64,000 nucleotides of DNA from Atriophallophorus winterbourni (taxonomy: Eukaryota; Platyhelminthes; Trematoda; Plagiorchiida; Microphallidae). The stretch lies in assembly GCA_013407085.1 (NCBI GenBank), contig JACCGJ010018522.1, positions 43,564 to 107,563 on the forward strand, in the 5' to 3' direction. Position numbers and translations under genes: made by a program. Shown here in pieces: positions 11,535-23,070 of the stretch (position 1 is the stretch's first letter; every line of letters starts with the position of its first letter). The notes below the pieces were generated by a model. The model did not search any database, was not told the DNA's origin, and saw only the letters and a list, made by a program, of their open reading frames with translations.

Positions 11535-14322
11535 GTGCTCTGTTTCAACGCGCGGAGTTTGAGGAACAAATTTGACGAAGTAAGCCATCATGTCTTGGCA
11601 CTACAGCCAGATATCGTTGGAATAACGGAAACCTGGCTGACACTCGACATTACTGATGCAGAGCTATTCATTCCGAATTACCGCCTACTCAGAAGTGATC
11701 GAATTGGATCTCGACATGGTGGTGGGGTGGCGATATACGTCAAAGAACATTTATCCGTGGAGGTTGTTGATCGTTTTCGAGATGATGGTGGTTTTGCTGA
11801 AAGCATTTGGTGTCAGATCAAGTCCAGTAATGGATCAGCAATGATCGGTGTCATCTACCGTTCACCCTGCGCCCGTATCATGGCATTATTTGACCAGCTC
11901 CGCCGCCATGGGACGAGGAACGATTGTATGATACTCGGTGACCTGAATGCTCCGGATATCAACTGGTTGGACCTCGTTACAAATGGGGATGAGTACCAAC
12001 GGGAGTTTCTAAATCTGATTCTGGATTTGAACCTCGTGCAGCACGTTCTCGTTCCTACTCGCTATGGACATGGCCAGACTCCGTCTACTCTTGATCTGGT
12101 CTTGTCACCCAGAGAGTCAGATGTGGTTGACTTATCCGTGGAACAGCCCATCGATACAAGCGACCATTGTGCTATTCGGTTCAAATGGACTCGGGGTAAA
12201 CCGGCCCAGCCGTCGCGGCTTCCACGGAGAAACTTCTGGAACATGGACTTGAAATTGTTGGTTGAACAAGCAGCCTCAATTGACTGGACGTTACCCGTTG
12301 ATTCCACTATTGATGACTGTTGGAAATGGTTTCTGAATAATATCCGTCGCTTAGAGGATGTTGCTCCATTAACCAGAGATCGTCCCGGCTCCCGTGGCCC
12401 TCCTTGGTTTGATAGAGAACTTCGTACCTGCCTGCGGCAAAGAAAGCGTCTTTGGATTAAATTCAGAACGAGCCGATCGGACGCCCATTACGAAGAATAT
12501 CGGGCTGTACGGAATCTTTGCTCAAAATTGAAGAAGGATAAAAGAAGTCGATTCGAGCTTCAATTAGCAAATTCTTCAAAATATAATCCTAAACGATTAT
12601 TTGCGTACATTCGGCGACGGGTCAAATCATCGAACCCCGTACCTTCTCTCAAAAATTTGGAACGGGAGGTTATAGAGACTGACACTGGGAAAGCTGAGGT
12701 GTTTGCATCGCAATACCAATCAGTTTACGCAATAGAGCCTACCATATCCTGCAAACAAATATCGCCGACGGAAGTAATGGCCAATTTTGAGATCACGGCT
12801 GACATGGTGCGAATCCTCATCGAACATCTAAAGGTACAGACATCTCCAGGTCCTGATGGTATTCACCCTGCCATATTAAAACCTTTATCAAGGATCATCA
12901 GTTCACCTTTAGCCGCTTTATTCCAAATTTCAATCGATTCGGGACGTCTACCAGAGGATTGGAAAATGGGTATAGTAAAGCCGATGTTCAAAGGTGGGAG
13001 TTTATCAGACCCTGTAAATTACCGTCCTGTTACACTTACGTCTGTCGTAGGCAAATTGCTGGAACGGATTGTAAAGGATAAGATAGAACAGTATTTGCGC
13101 GAGACCCAACAATGCTCGAATGCCCAACACGGCTTCACGGAAGGCCGCTCATGTATCTCCAATCTACTGACCGCCCGAGAACATTGGTGCAGAAGCCTTG
13201 ACGCTGGTGTGCCAGTTGATGTAGTCTTCATCGACTTTAGTAAAGCATTCGACCGTGTTCCACATCAGAGGCTTATTTGGAAACTAAGAATGTCTGGTAT
13301 AGAGGCTTCTTTGCTTGCTTGGATTGAGGATTTTCTTATCGGAAGGCGAAGCCTCGTTGAAGTCAATGGGGCCAGATCTGCATCCTTTATCCCAACTTCT
13401 GGTGTACCACAAGGATCCGTTCTGGGGCCAACCTTGTTCAAACTCTATGTGAGTGACCTTCCCGGTATTCTGAACAGTGGTTGTCTCTTATTTGCAGATG
13501 ATCTGAAGGTGTGGGCTTCTGTCACGACTGCCGCTGACGCTTCCCACTTGCAAAATGATTTGAATGAACTTCGGAATTGGACTGACAGATGGATGCTCCC
13601 GATTAATGAAAAGAAGTGTGCTATCATGCACATCGGGAGCAACAACATGCGACATGCATATCATTTGGAGGGCCATGGTCTCAGGATAGTTGATGTAGAG
13701 CGAGATTTGGGGGTGATGGTAACTTCATCCCTCAAAACTGCAGGAGGATACTGCCAGAAAGGTTGGTTCTGCCAGCCGCATGTGGTGGGCATTGAGACGA
13801 TCCTTCTTAGAGATAAATCCCAAAGTTTTTCAAGTTCTGTATAGCTCTCACGTCAGACCAATATTAGAATTTGGGCTTCCGGTGAACTATCCGTTAACCA
13901 AAGGGGAGAAGGATCGTCTGGAGAAAGTCCAAAGGAGGGCTACCAAGTGCGTGAGGGGTATGTTTCGTATTCACTATGACGACCGATTGCGGGAACTCAA
14001 ACTTTTCCCACTGGAATATCGAAGAATGCGATATGATTTGCTGGTCACGCGGAGAATCCTGCTTGGATATTACGGAACGGAACTTCAACAATTCTTTTCG
14101 ATATCCACGGACTCCGGAACTAGAGGTCATTCGCTGAAGTTGCAGAAGCGCCGAACGGAACACCTGAAGCCATCGTTTACTCTGTCGACCAGAGTGGTCA
14201 ATATTTGGAATGCACTCTCCGCTGATGCAGTCGGGGCAGTCACCGAAGAGCAGTTTAAACGCATATTGGACGGTGAACTTCCCGCTATCCTGCGCGATTC
14301 GCCTACTCTTTCAGCTCAGTAA
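11535..14322 (+). pseudogene. LINE pol: EEP endonuclease + reverse transcriptase, one frameshift
   Basis: The endonuclease shows NARSLRNKFDE near residue 5, TETWL near 32, GGGVAIYV, GDLNAPDINWLD near 136 and SDHCAIRF near 209. The RT shows MGIVKPMFKGG, NYRPVTLTS, QHGFTEGRSC, FIDFSKAFDRV near 565, GVPQGSVLGPTLF, and the catalytic LLFADDLKVW near 653. The first frame ends at 13844; the homologous C-terminus continues in another frame from about 13780 (WALRRSF, SHVRPILEFG, NIWNAL) to 14322. A single frameshift around 13745-13790 is the only obvious lesion in about 930 codons, so the insertion looks fairly young. Confidence 0.88.
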
Positions 14323-14447
14323 CTCCTCGTGAGGAATCTACGCTGAGATAGCAGAGACCCGTGAGGTGAAGCGGCTTTCACGGACTGTAGTCCTCCTGCC
14401 GTCTATTCAGAAGAAGAAGAAGAAGAAGAAGAAGAAGAAGAAGAAAA
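14323..14447 (+). repeat. LINE 3' end with (GAA)n tail
   Basis: The stop codon is followed by about 80 bases of 3' UTR and then about 12 uninterrupted GAA/AAG triplets (14408-14445). A short tandem tail instead of poly(A) is usual for CR1/L2-like elements and marks the 3' boundary. Confidence 0.75.
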
Positions 14448-14449
14448 TT

Positions 14450-14985
14450 AAACGTAAAATCAACATTTTTACTTGCGGTTGGCCACCTTATAAATAAGTG
14501 TGATCGAGGTGAATGAAACGAATAAGTACGAATCTCCTCTCTAGCTATTGTGTGCAATTTAGTTGCTATAGATATACAGATAATCATTGCCGAATAATGA
14601 TTATAGAATTTGCTGATAAAGTTTATTTCATATCTCAAAGAAGCTTCCGCAAGATTATCATAACAATTGACATAATCTTCTTCTTGCGACAACTTAACAA
14701 ATCGCCCCAAACAGCGCACGGCATTATTGGCTGTTTTTATCGAATTAACGGAGGCATTCGGTTACGTCAGTATGGATGATCTTATAAAAATGCATGATAT
14801 TATAGGGTGCGCTCCAAACTAACCAAACTCATTAAATCGTTCCGCTCTATCATGAAGTTTCAGTTGGTTGTACCTGTTGCAGTTCCAAAGTTATAAAAAT
14901 TCGCCGAAGCATAAAAAATTTTTTTGCTTGCTCCAATGCTGTTATGCGCTTTTGCTCTCCTGATGATGCACACATTAAGGGCGAT
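14450..14985. other. spacer, nothing recognised
   Basis: No domain, exon or repeat identified on either strand between the (GAA)n tail and the RTE fragment that follows. Confidence 0.45.
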
Positions 14986-15297
14986 GACTGAGGGTGTTTA
15001 TTTACGAAAGCGGCGTGACGGTAAGGCTTTTTAACCTGAAGCGGTTAAGAGCAAAACCCAAGTTACGGGATGTGCTAATTCGTAACCTCATGTTGGCTGA
15101 AAATGCAGCCATCAGTTCTAACAACGCAGAATACCTCCAGTCGTTAAGTGACTGTCTTTCGTATACTTGCAAATACTTTTGGCCGAAAATCGTCATGAAC
15201 AAGATCAAAGTCATCGGTACATAAACTGTATCGCCTCCATCATCAATGTTGAAAAAGATCTGCTTCAGTCAGTACATCATTTCACATATCTTGGTTG
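14986..15297 (+). pseudogene. RTE-type LINE fragment: RT palm end
   Basis: The frame reads VRLFNLKRLRAKPKLRDVLI, then NLMLAENAA where active copies have a LFADD-type motif, then SLSDCLSYTCKYF, MNKIKVIG and, after a stop, QSVHHFTYLG. This is collinear with the RTE copies at 28030-28407 and 28591-29259 (FNLSRLKAQTKVREVLI; SKTKVLGQG; FTYMG). Loss of the catalytic Asp pair shows it is inactive. The right end merges directly into the tandem repeat. Confidence 0.7.
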
Positions 15298-15298
15298 G

Positions 15299-15752
15299 GA
15301 TACACGAAAGATGCGTCTATTTTGGGCTACCGGCTAGGATGGCGACAAGCGTCGGTGATCCTGAGGTGGCGTGTTCCACTTGTTCTACAGCGGGAGGTGC
15401 GTCCCAAACGGATACACGAAAAACGCGTGTAATTCAGGCAAACAGGTAGAATGACTACAAGCTACAGTGATCCGGGGGAGGTGCGTGCCACGGTTTTCAC
15501 AGTCGGAGGTGCATATATACTGGTTATGATACACGAAAATGCGTGTAGTTCGAGCTACCGGGTAGGATGGCGACAGGTTTAGGTTGTCCGACGATGTCGT
15601 GTTCCACGATTTACAAAGCTGGAGGGTCATGCGTACCGAACGGAAACACGAAGGATGCGTGCTATTAGGGCTACCGGGTACGATGGCGACAAGCGTCGGC
15701 TATCTGTGGGCGGCGCGTGTCACGGTTTTCGCAGCGAGAAGTGTGAGGAAAA
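15299..15752. repeat. tandem repeat, about 4 units of ~115 bp
   Basis: Units begin GATACACGAA at 15299, 15411 and 15528 and GAAACACGAA at 15643, giving periods of 112, 117 and 115. Three of the four units carry CTACCGG.TA.GATGGCGACA about 25 bases in; all carry a GTG(T/C)(T/C)CC or GTGCCACG block about 65-75 bases in. The units are GC-richer than the surroundings. The units have diverged, so this is an old array. I see no open frame consistent across units. Confidence 0.8.
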
Positions 15753-15754
15753 AA

Positions 15755-16763
15755 ACTCTAGTGCATGCGTTTACGGCCACGACTGAGTTATGGTGATGAG
15801 GTACGAAAAGCACGCACGGGATATACCAAGCGATAATACCGTACTAAATACCCGCTACATAATTGGCAAATATGATGTTCCGGACGTCCCTTTACTGTGG
15901 AGATTGAGAATTGCGGGTAAATACTTGATGTACACGTGGTTATTATCAAATATGGTGGGGTTGCCATAAAAATGTCATGCTGCACGTACCCACTGGCTTT
16001 CGGCCATAATACCTTTTCGTTACAAACGTAACGCAAGTACGAATGCCAGGATGGAAAGTTTGCGTATGGTGTGACTAATGCACCGTCCAAAAAGAGACAG
16101 GGTAAGTAGTCAGAAAGCGCTTTGCGATAGGTCGCAAAGGATATTGCCCAAGCCATCGTGCAAGGGGAGAGGTGTGATGAGAGAATAAGCGTCGTGGGTC
16201 TGTGCGATGCCGGCATCGGTAGCTTGCACTGCAGCGATTTCGCTGAAGTCGAGGGAGAGTGGCCATTCTATCACACACGTTGTAGAGATGAGAATCGTGA
16301 TAGAAAAATGATATCCGATCCACTCAGATAAATTAAATGCATTCATTGTGCTGTCTTTGCAAAACATATTACATAAAAATTCAAAATTTCATTTCTGATA
16401 ATCTGATCTTGCCATTCCGCCTAATGGGAGCAAACAGAACAACTCCGGCAGTGCAAGATTATCCGAGAGAGCATATGTTAATGTACCGGTTTTAACATAG
16501 ACCAGCTCTCTTTCTGAATCTATCCGTAGTACAAAAGGATAGATAAGAAAATTCTAATAAGCAGTGCAACTTTGAGAGTTAAAATAGGCAATCTGTCTAA
16601 GTCCGATTGATCGAACGATTGCAGTCCCATAAAAGTTGCATGTTCACAGACGAAAATTGTTGCTTACTGTAAATGTGTAAGTTAAGATTTTCATGTTCAG
16701 TTCGCAGTCTTGCACATTAAAACTAAGGTTTTTGCAAACAAACTTAAATATGGGCGCCACTGG
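15755..16763. other. non-coding, probably downstream of the apyrase-like gene
   Basis: Several overlapping minus-strand frames occur (15788-16216, 16075-16367) but none shows a recognisable motif. Part is GC-richer than the neighbours and could be an unrecognised repeat. Confidence 0.4.
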
Positions 16764-16979
16764 TTAATACGTTTCGTACAATGGATCACGATTTTTAAAC
16801 AAAATCACATTGAGATTCCCGGTCAAACTCTCCAGGCGCTGGGTAATGACCAAATTAATGTGTTGCTCACACTCGTTTTGTAAGTGAGGTGGATGCGAGC
16901 AACACATAACACGTTCAAACTTTATTGGATCACACTTTTCCATCACAACTATACCAGATAGAATTTGGTGCTTATCTGG
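16764..16979 (-). CDS. possible last exon of the apyrase-like gene (phase does not fit)
   Basis: On the minus strand an acceptor (ATTCTTCAG) at 16980-16981 is followed by 71 open codons ending at TAA, starting PDKHQILSGIVVMEKCD and containing a Cys-rich stretch (MCCSHPP, NECEQH). It lies about 100 bases downstream of the 17077-17275 exon. That exon ends in phase 2, while this open frame needs phase 0; joining the two as they stand reaches a stop after about ten codons. So either the gene has a lesion here, the exon belongs to another transcript, or splicing is different from what I infer. Confidence 0.4.
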   Translation of the reverse strand, partial: PDKHQILSGIVVMEKCDPIKFERVMCCSHPPHLQNECEQHINLVITQRLESLTGNLNVILFKNRDPLYETY

Positions 16980-17076
16980 CTGAAGAATCTAGCATAAGCA
17001 GCTCATTACGTATTCTAAAAAGGTTGTTCAACTTTGATACATGAAAAGTTTTTAGCTGAAATATATAAATCCTCAC

Positions 17077-17275
17077 CTCATTTCCAAACGTTCTAAGCCA
17101 AATTCTTCATTTACACCGATAAAGAGGTTATATTTTTTCGACGTCTCCATGCCTTGTGGTCGTAAAGTGATGGTCGTCGACTTGCTATCGGCAATTGGCG
17201 ACTCTTTATTCAACTTGTAGGCGATATTCATACTTTTTGAATCCCAATCCATAACTTGGTCGTATATTTGACTTT
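17077..17275 (-). CDS. GDA1/CD39 apyrase-like gene, exon with degenerate ACR4 region
   Basis: Minus-strand exon bounded by acceptor CATTTAG (17276-17281) and donor GTGAGG (17071-17076). One carried base from the upstream exon restores the frame (…LENQSQIYDQV…). The translation includes ADSKSTTITLRPQG and NLFIGVNEEFGLERLEM. In NTPDases the corresponding part is DLGGASTQITF and, later, a YG/YT-HSFL block; the T-x-ITL-x-PQ core is kept but the glycine-rich nucleotide-binding turn is not. NTPDases hydrolyse extracellular nucleotides. The missing motif suggests this paralogue may lack activity. Confidence is high for an exon, moderate for the family. Confidence 0.62.
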
Positions 17276-17534
17276 CTAAATGGGAACATTAATTGGAAGA
17301 TAATCGGGTTAATCAAACGCTTAAGCAAAGAAAGCACCTGCTTCGATTATTAAATGGTCCTTAAATATCCAAAAAAATTGAAAAAAACGCGCAGCCACTT
17401 TGTTTTATTAAGGATATGATTTAGTTAATCGAACCAATCATTGTGTGTGGACTTTTCGAAGTCGGATTATAATGTTTCACAAAAGTATCTACTAGTATTT
17501 ATTGACAAATCCATCTAATTACATCGAATCGAAT

Positions 17535-17880
17535 GCTGTTGTTTGCCTCCTTCGTTCGATGTTGACCAATAATGTACATCGGAATCACATGAATTTGTTC
17601 AGGTTCTACAGATTATCTAATGACTAATCATTCCGATTCAGGCGGAAAAATTTCTCAAGCAGCGCTCGCAACGATAGAAAGAAATCGGTCGTTGGGCGTC
17701 AGTTACACGCGGACGGCGTGATCGGCGTTCAGCAGACAAGAGTTGTATCTGCTACTTCCCTGCATGCAGACGACGCTTTACACAATGCATCCAATGAAAA
17801 CGGTCAAGAGCAAGTTCGTCCCAAATCCTGATGTCAATGCTAAGATCTTTCATATTTCTTTTGTACCGCAAGTGCAGTCA
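17535..17880 (-). pseudogene. LINE 3' end fragment with C-terminal zinc finger
   Basis: Minus-strand translation gives DELALDRFHWMHCVKRRLHA, a stop, QIQLLSAERRSRR and CERCLRNFSA. This matches the better-preserved copy at 63655-64000 (GELALDRSLWRHCVKRRLQA, CKRCARECSSRIGLFSH), which is the C-terminal CCHC-type finger found at the end of some animal LINE pol proteins. About 345 bases are preserved, 5'-truncated, with a GTTGTT tail on the left side. Confidence 0.65.
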
Positions 17881-18479
17881 GTACAATGGCCGGATTCCTG
17901 ATTCTGAGTGATACTAGATTAGGTCTTTCGTATTACGACCATTTTTCATTCTGTAGAAGTGACGAAACCTACGTAGGCTGGCTGTCGTATTTCTGTGAAC
18001 ATGCGCTGTAGACCAGAATGCAATGCGTTTTATATAAATTGTGAATGCCAGGTGCAATTTCAGTTTGTACATTTACCACACACATCGTATAGCTAGCTGA
18101 AAGTTAGAGGTTCTTTTGCAGTTATTGTAATAAACGTACTAAATTAACATTTTTTCAAAGCTTCTGAAGCTGTCTATAGGAAATTTTCTTTTATTTCCTA
18201 TTTTCAGCCGACAAACATGTGAAATTATGAAGAATTTTGGGAAATTGTAACTAGCTCATAATGTACCCTTCATTAATAATGTTAATTTCTTTCGTAACAC
18301 TTCATTAATACATACAATTCAAGATTTAGCAAAAAACGCTTAGACTTTAAAAAGCACGAAGACTTGAGCGATATCCAGCGGTTATAAGTATATACTATGT
18401 GCTACCAGAAACGTTTAGAGTTGTTTGGAATTAAGTGACAACGCGAAATCTCTTGCCTAGACTTTGCGAAATATGAGCC
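17881..18479. other. intron sequence, nothing recognised
   Basis: AT-rich sequence between the LINE fragment and the start of the CR1 copy, inside the inferred intron of the apyrase-like gene. No coding pattern seen. Confidence 0.45.
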
Positions 18480-18548
18480 GAATCACAGAGGCTTTTGTTG
18501 TGCATTTGTTATGCATTTGATAACTGGTGTTAAAAAGAAAATTCGTAT

Positions 18549-19065
18549 TTGCTCCGAACGCAAAGTGACCTACCCAACCGTATATATGCTGACGTACCTT
18601 GGTGGGAAAGGTCAAAAGCACCGAATAGGCGGGATCAAACAGCACCAAGGAGTATTATTTTGCTTGACGTTCCAGAAAATTCGGGCACCACAACGGGCTT
18701 CGAAAACAAAGAGCACGACCGTAAACAATGGTCATTTATAGCCGAAAATATCGGTTCCCAAAATTCTGTAGTTGTCGACACATACAGAATACCTCGTTCG
18801 CCAACTATCACGGGAAAGGGGCAAATCCACTTAAGTTACGTTTCTTTCAAGTAGCATGGCGGATGATGTTCGAAGCAAGCTAAAAGTGAACAGAAACAGG
18901 TTACCTGAAAACGTTAGACTGTGCAACTCAAAAGCCGCTGTTGAGGTCCACCTGGAGCCTTTAATTACGCAATTATCCGAAACTGGTGCAAATTCGCCCG
19001 CGAAATTACTTCAAATTGCTTCAAAAAACGATCTCGGTCCGACGTCAACATCGTCGGACCAATAA
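18549..19065 (+). pseudogene. CR1 ORF1 C-terminal half
   Basis: The frame contains IYADVPWWERSK, then SIILLDVPEN, EHDRKQWSFIAENIG, YRIPRS, and after a frame change DDVRSKLKVNRNRLPENVRL. The block order is identical to ORF1 of the copies at 31792-32607 (minus) and 36479-37513 (plus): IHADLPW, ILGVPE, EHDHKQWKYLAETIG, FRIPRS, TIKSEWKANRKNLPPNVKL. Function in the family is RNA binding. The N-terminal PHD-like finger is missing here because the copy is 5'-truncated. Confidence 0.75.
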
Positions 19066-19082
19066 ATACTAATACTGACTCA

Positions 19083-21887
19083 GTGTTACATTCTAAAAAC
19101 TCACTTAAATGCATCTATACCAATGCTCAAAGTTTGTTCAACAAATTGACTGAACTGACCGAGCTGTGCAAACGATACACGCCAGACCTCGTTGCTGTTA
19201 CTGAAACCTGGTTTCAATCCTGTATGACTGAAAGTGAACTCTCAATCCCCAACATGATGCTAATACGGAACGATCGCCCAAGAAAAGGTGGTGGTGTGGC
19301 TTTATACTGTCACGAACGGCTTCAGTGCATGAAAATTCACGATCCAAGACTTGATTTCGAAGATACCCTCTGGTGCAGTCTCACGAATGTGTCACAGGAC
19401 GATTGCATTCTTGGAATCATATATCGCCCTCCAGCCTCGAATGATACTCAGAATGACAGGTTATTACAAGCGCTAAATTACGCCGGAGAGAAGCGTAGCT
19501 CGCAATTACTACTCATCGGGGACTTCAATCTTCCTCATCTCTTTGCCAGATCCGATCACCCTCTACACACATTTGATCACAAATTTCGTGAGGTGATCGA
19601 CATGATTCCACTGCATAATCATGTGTTTGACTTTACTCATAGAAGAGGATCAGAGTTGCCATCAATTTTGGATCTAATCTTTACTTCAGGAAAAACAGCA
19701 GTTGAGGGTGTTGACTACATTGCGCCCCTCGGTCGGAGTGATCATCTGGTGCTCGCCTTTGAGTTTGTTTGCAGTGCTAGACGAGTTTGTGCGTCCGCCA
19801 AACAATACAGATAGATCGACTACGCGGGTCTTCGTGGATCGCTTGGGCTTGTAAATTGGCAAGAACTTGATGAGTACAACATCGAAACACATCGCAGTGC
19901 GCTCACGAAAATACTTCAGTCAAACATAGATCATAATTCGCGATTTGTTGATGAACGACGGGCAAGTGACTTCCGATTTAAGCTTCGCGGTCGCACAGAA
20001 AAATGGCTCGAGAAACGAAACTTTGCTTGAACTGAACACCGGAAGACCGGAACTGTTGCCACTTGGCAGCAATTTTGTAAAGTTAGTAACAAAGTGAACG
20101 CTCTTGTCAAAGAGGACAAGCATTATTACCATCACTCTCTGTCTTTGAAAATGGAAGAAAACCGTGAACTTCTCTATCGGATTGCCAATGTTCGGTCCGG
20201 TGTTAAACCAGGGTTGTTTCCTGTTATTTATGAGAATGGATTAACAGCCACAGCAAAAGAAACGGCTGATACTCTCGCTCAATTTTATGCAAATGTGTTC
20301 AGCCCGATAACGCTTATAGCGAATGAGAATTTACTGACACCGATTACATCTCAACAACTGAATGATATTTAGATTAATTCAGCGATTATACGAAGACACT
20401 TGTGTCGACTGAACCCTAGGAAATCTGCAGGAGACGATGGAATAACACCAGCACTACTAAAATCCTGTGACCAGCAGCTGTGTGAACCACTATGCCAATT
20501 GTTCCAACATTCCCTAACCGAAGGAGTGCTGCCAACAGAGTGGAAGACAGGAGTAATTTCACCAATTTATAAGGGTGGTAGCCGTTCAGATCCCGCGAAC
20601 TACCGTCCTGTCACCCTACTCCCCGTGATATCCAAAGTGATGGAGCGCATAGTGACGGAAAGTATAGTTCATCACTTGGAATCACAAAATATACTATCTG
20701 TCGCCCAGCATGGGTTTCGTAAAGCTCGCTCCTGCTTGACAAACTTGCTGACGGTATTAAACGATTGGACCCAAACGGTTGACGCAGGAGACAGTGTGCA
20801 CGCGTGCTATCTGGATATGTCGAAAGCTTTCGACAGAGTTGATCACTTCCTGTTGCTACGGAAGCTGAAACAGATTGGTATTGACGGGCAGCTACTCGTG
20901 TGGTTCGAAAGCTACCTCAATGGGCGCAAGGCAACCGTTCGAGTTAACGGGGTACAATCACGAGCCATTAATACCTCCAGTGGTGTACCGCAAGGTTCCG
21001 TTCTCGGTCCAGTGCTTTTCTTAGTTTACATCAATGATTTACCTGAGACGCTCTCATGCAAGGTAGTTCTTTTTGCAGATGATGTTAAACTTTGGATGCG
21101 AATAAAATCAACTGCAGACTGCGTAAAAATCCAAAGTGATTTAGATGCACTACACGAATGGTCAGTTAGAAATAAACTGCCGTTCAATTTTCAAAAATGC
21201 AAGTTACTGCAAATCGGTAAGCCCTTTCAGTACGAATATCACTTTGGGCAGACGATTTTGAGCTGGACCGAATCGGAGAAGGATCTTGGAGTCTGGATAT
21301 GTGGCAGCCTAAAGAACAGCGTGCATTGTGAGGTCATTTACAAGCGTGCTTCAAAGCTTCTAGGTATGCTTCGACGGATCTTCAGAACCTTTACGCCTGT
21401 AACGTTGCCAAGAATCATGAAGACCTACTTAATTCCCACAATGGAACACGCATCGCAAGCATGGACTCCGTGGATGAAAAAAGATATATTCTTGCTTGAC
21501 AGGATATATCATCGTGCAACTAAACTCGTGCGTGGTTTTCGAGACCTTACATACGAGGAAAGGTTGAAAAAGCTAAAGCTCCCCACTCCCCTTCAACGTA
21601 GACTTCGAAGTGACGTTATAATTACTTACAAAATATTGAATACTCCAGATCATCCACTCAAACATTTGTTCAAATACCGTGAATCAGGAATTACACGTAG
21701 CCACTCAGCGGCACTACAAATTCCCCATTCCCGTACTAATTGTCGCCGATATTTCTATTCGGTACGTGTCTGTTTCCTGTGGAATGCCCTTCCCGAAGCA
21801 ATTATCACCTCTCCCTGTATCCAAACATTCACTCGTACCTTGGACAATTATTTGTTACATAACGATTTGACGATGCCTGTGTATTGA
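19083..21887 (+). pseudogene. CR1 pol: endonuclease + RT, one frame with three premature stops
   Basis: All parts lie in the same frame from 19083 to 21887; only TAG 19812-19814, TGA 20028-20030 and TAG 20370-20372 interrupt it. Endonuclease motifs: TNAQSLFNK, VAVTETWF, KGGGVALYCH, IGDFNLPHLF, PSILDLIF, GRSDHLV. RT motifs: KSAGDDGITPALLK, WKTGVISPIYKGG, NYRPVTLLP, QHGFRKARSC, YLDMSKAFDRVDH, SGVPQGSVLGPVLF, LFADDVKLW. The C-terminus keeps FLWNALPEAI. No frameshift was needed across ~935 codons, so it is the best preserved member of this subfamily in the window. Confidence 0.9.
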
Positions 21888-22002
21888 CTCAGGGTAAGCA
21901 TATTACTTGACTCCAGTGACATCGTATAATTGATTTTTTTATACCTCTTATTGAACGCATATTTACTATGATATGGTAATTGTGAAGCTATGTGCTTTTT
22001 TT

Positions 22003-22056
22003 GACCATAAATTCTTGAATCTTGAATCTTGATCTTGAATGTTGAATCTTGCTTAA
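22003..22056 (+). repeat. CR1 3' tail, TTGAATC-type microsatellite
   Basis: The 3' UTR ends with TTTGACCATAAATTCTTGAA followed by imperfect TCTTGAATC/TTGATC units. The same GACCATAAAT(C/T)CTTGAATCTT block ends the copies at 40318-40346 and 55287-55312, so it marks the 3' end of the subfamily. Confidence 0.8.
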
Positions 22057-23070
22057 TTTAGTTCCAGGTATGGATGTAGCCAGTTCAGTCAACATCCAAC
22101 AAAATATTTAAGTTTCAGCGCGATTCAAAATGTTCAATAAAAGACTGGAATGTAGATGTTTTGTAGTTTTTATACAAATAAATTCACACGTAAACTTGAG
22201 TTTTAACTTGGCATTTATACTTGTCCGGAATCATTACCATAATACAATTACCGATTCAACTTATTCAAAGGCAATTATTTACGGCTGAGGGCATTGCTCA
22301 TTGTGTTCCACTGTAAACATTATGGCTGATAGAAAACTTTTAACTTTGTCAATATAGGTATATGTTTAATTGTATTGTAACAACATGCTTTGGAAATACA
22401 TTGTGATTTCGGTTTTTGTTTGCACTCGAGAAAGTGGGGAATCGGTAAATAGAGATTGCTTGTGGTGTCGTTGATCACTTCCTTATAAAGTGTGCTCTAC
22501 TGATACGTGAAAACTTGTGGCGACTATTACAAATTGTTGGCACTGTAAATATAGCGGAAATGCATTCATTTGCTAAGTAAAACAAAAACATTTCAATCTG
22601 ACGCCACCAACCAGGCAAATGTAAACACTACATGAACTATGGCCTGAAGCATTTAGACAGTTTTTTTTCAATCACCTCACATGTAAATAGTCTCGTGGCA
22701 TGAACTTTACTAAAAGAAAACATTTTGACCTTCGACTACTCTCTTTCAGACATTTTGAAGATTACATTCAAACTGAAGAAAGGCTGCATTAGGTTTTATT
22801 ACTGAACTTAAATACTTTAAGAATAATGATTAGCTGATACTGTATATCTTTGTAAATGTGGAGGTATACAATTTTACTTAAGAATCGATCATTATAATCC
22901 AACAAACGCTGCGCAATATACTTCATTCGACATTGAGCGAAGGAAGGCAGTAAAAACACTAACGTACCGTACTGGAATAAACGTTATAATTATTACGTGT
23001 TCGACAATTGTTGTATATGGAACAGGATAAAATATATGTTACAGTGTTATAATTATGTGGAATTACTTAC
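22057..23070. other. intron of the apyrase-like gene
   Basis: AT-rich sequence between the LINE tail and the exon at 23071. No repeat family or coding block recognised. Confidence 0.5.

Larger units (their letters stand above)
11335..14447 (+). mobile_element. CR1-like non-LTR retrotransposon, 5'-truncated, long pol
   Basis: The order is: tail of ORF1, then an endonuclease-reverse transcriptase ORF, a short 3' UTR and a (GAA)n tail. The endonuclease is of the APE/EEP type and no RNase H follows the RT, which fits CR1/L2-like clades. The 5' end starts inside ORF1, the usual result of incomplete target-primed reverse transcription. It is a different subfamily from the copies at 18480, 29253 and 34500: its protein and tail differ (GAA repeats here, TTGAATC-type there). 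Confidence 0.88.
18480..22056 (+). mobile_element. CR1-like LINE (subfamily with TTGAATC tail), nearly intact
   Basis: A plus-strand copy inserted in the large intron of the minus-strand apyrase-like gene. It begins inside ORF1, has the complete pol frame and ends with a TTCTTGAATC repeat tail at about 22008-22056. The same subfamily is represented at 24680-27960, 29253-32607, 34500-40347, 54790-55315 and 58697-59561. Orientation opposite to the host gene is common for intronic LINEs, because they then do not offer the host transcript sense polyadenylation signals. Confidence 0.88.

Noticed and set aside
12062..12307. Minus-strand frames within the 11535-13844 LINE pol.
   Set aside because: Antisense shadows of a well-supported plus-strand RT/endonuclease frame; the same holds for similar frames over all LINE copies.
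15780..15810. GTGATGAGG…CGAAAAG as a hammerhead core.
   Set aside because: Lacks CTGATGA and any stem II or stem I pairing.
15788..16367. Overlapping minus-strand frames up to 142 codons.
   Set aside because: Three overlapping frames on the same strand with no motif; likely chance in a GC-richer patch.
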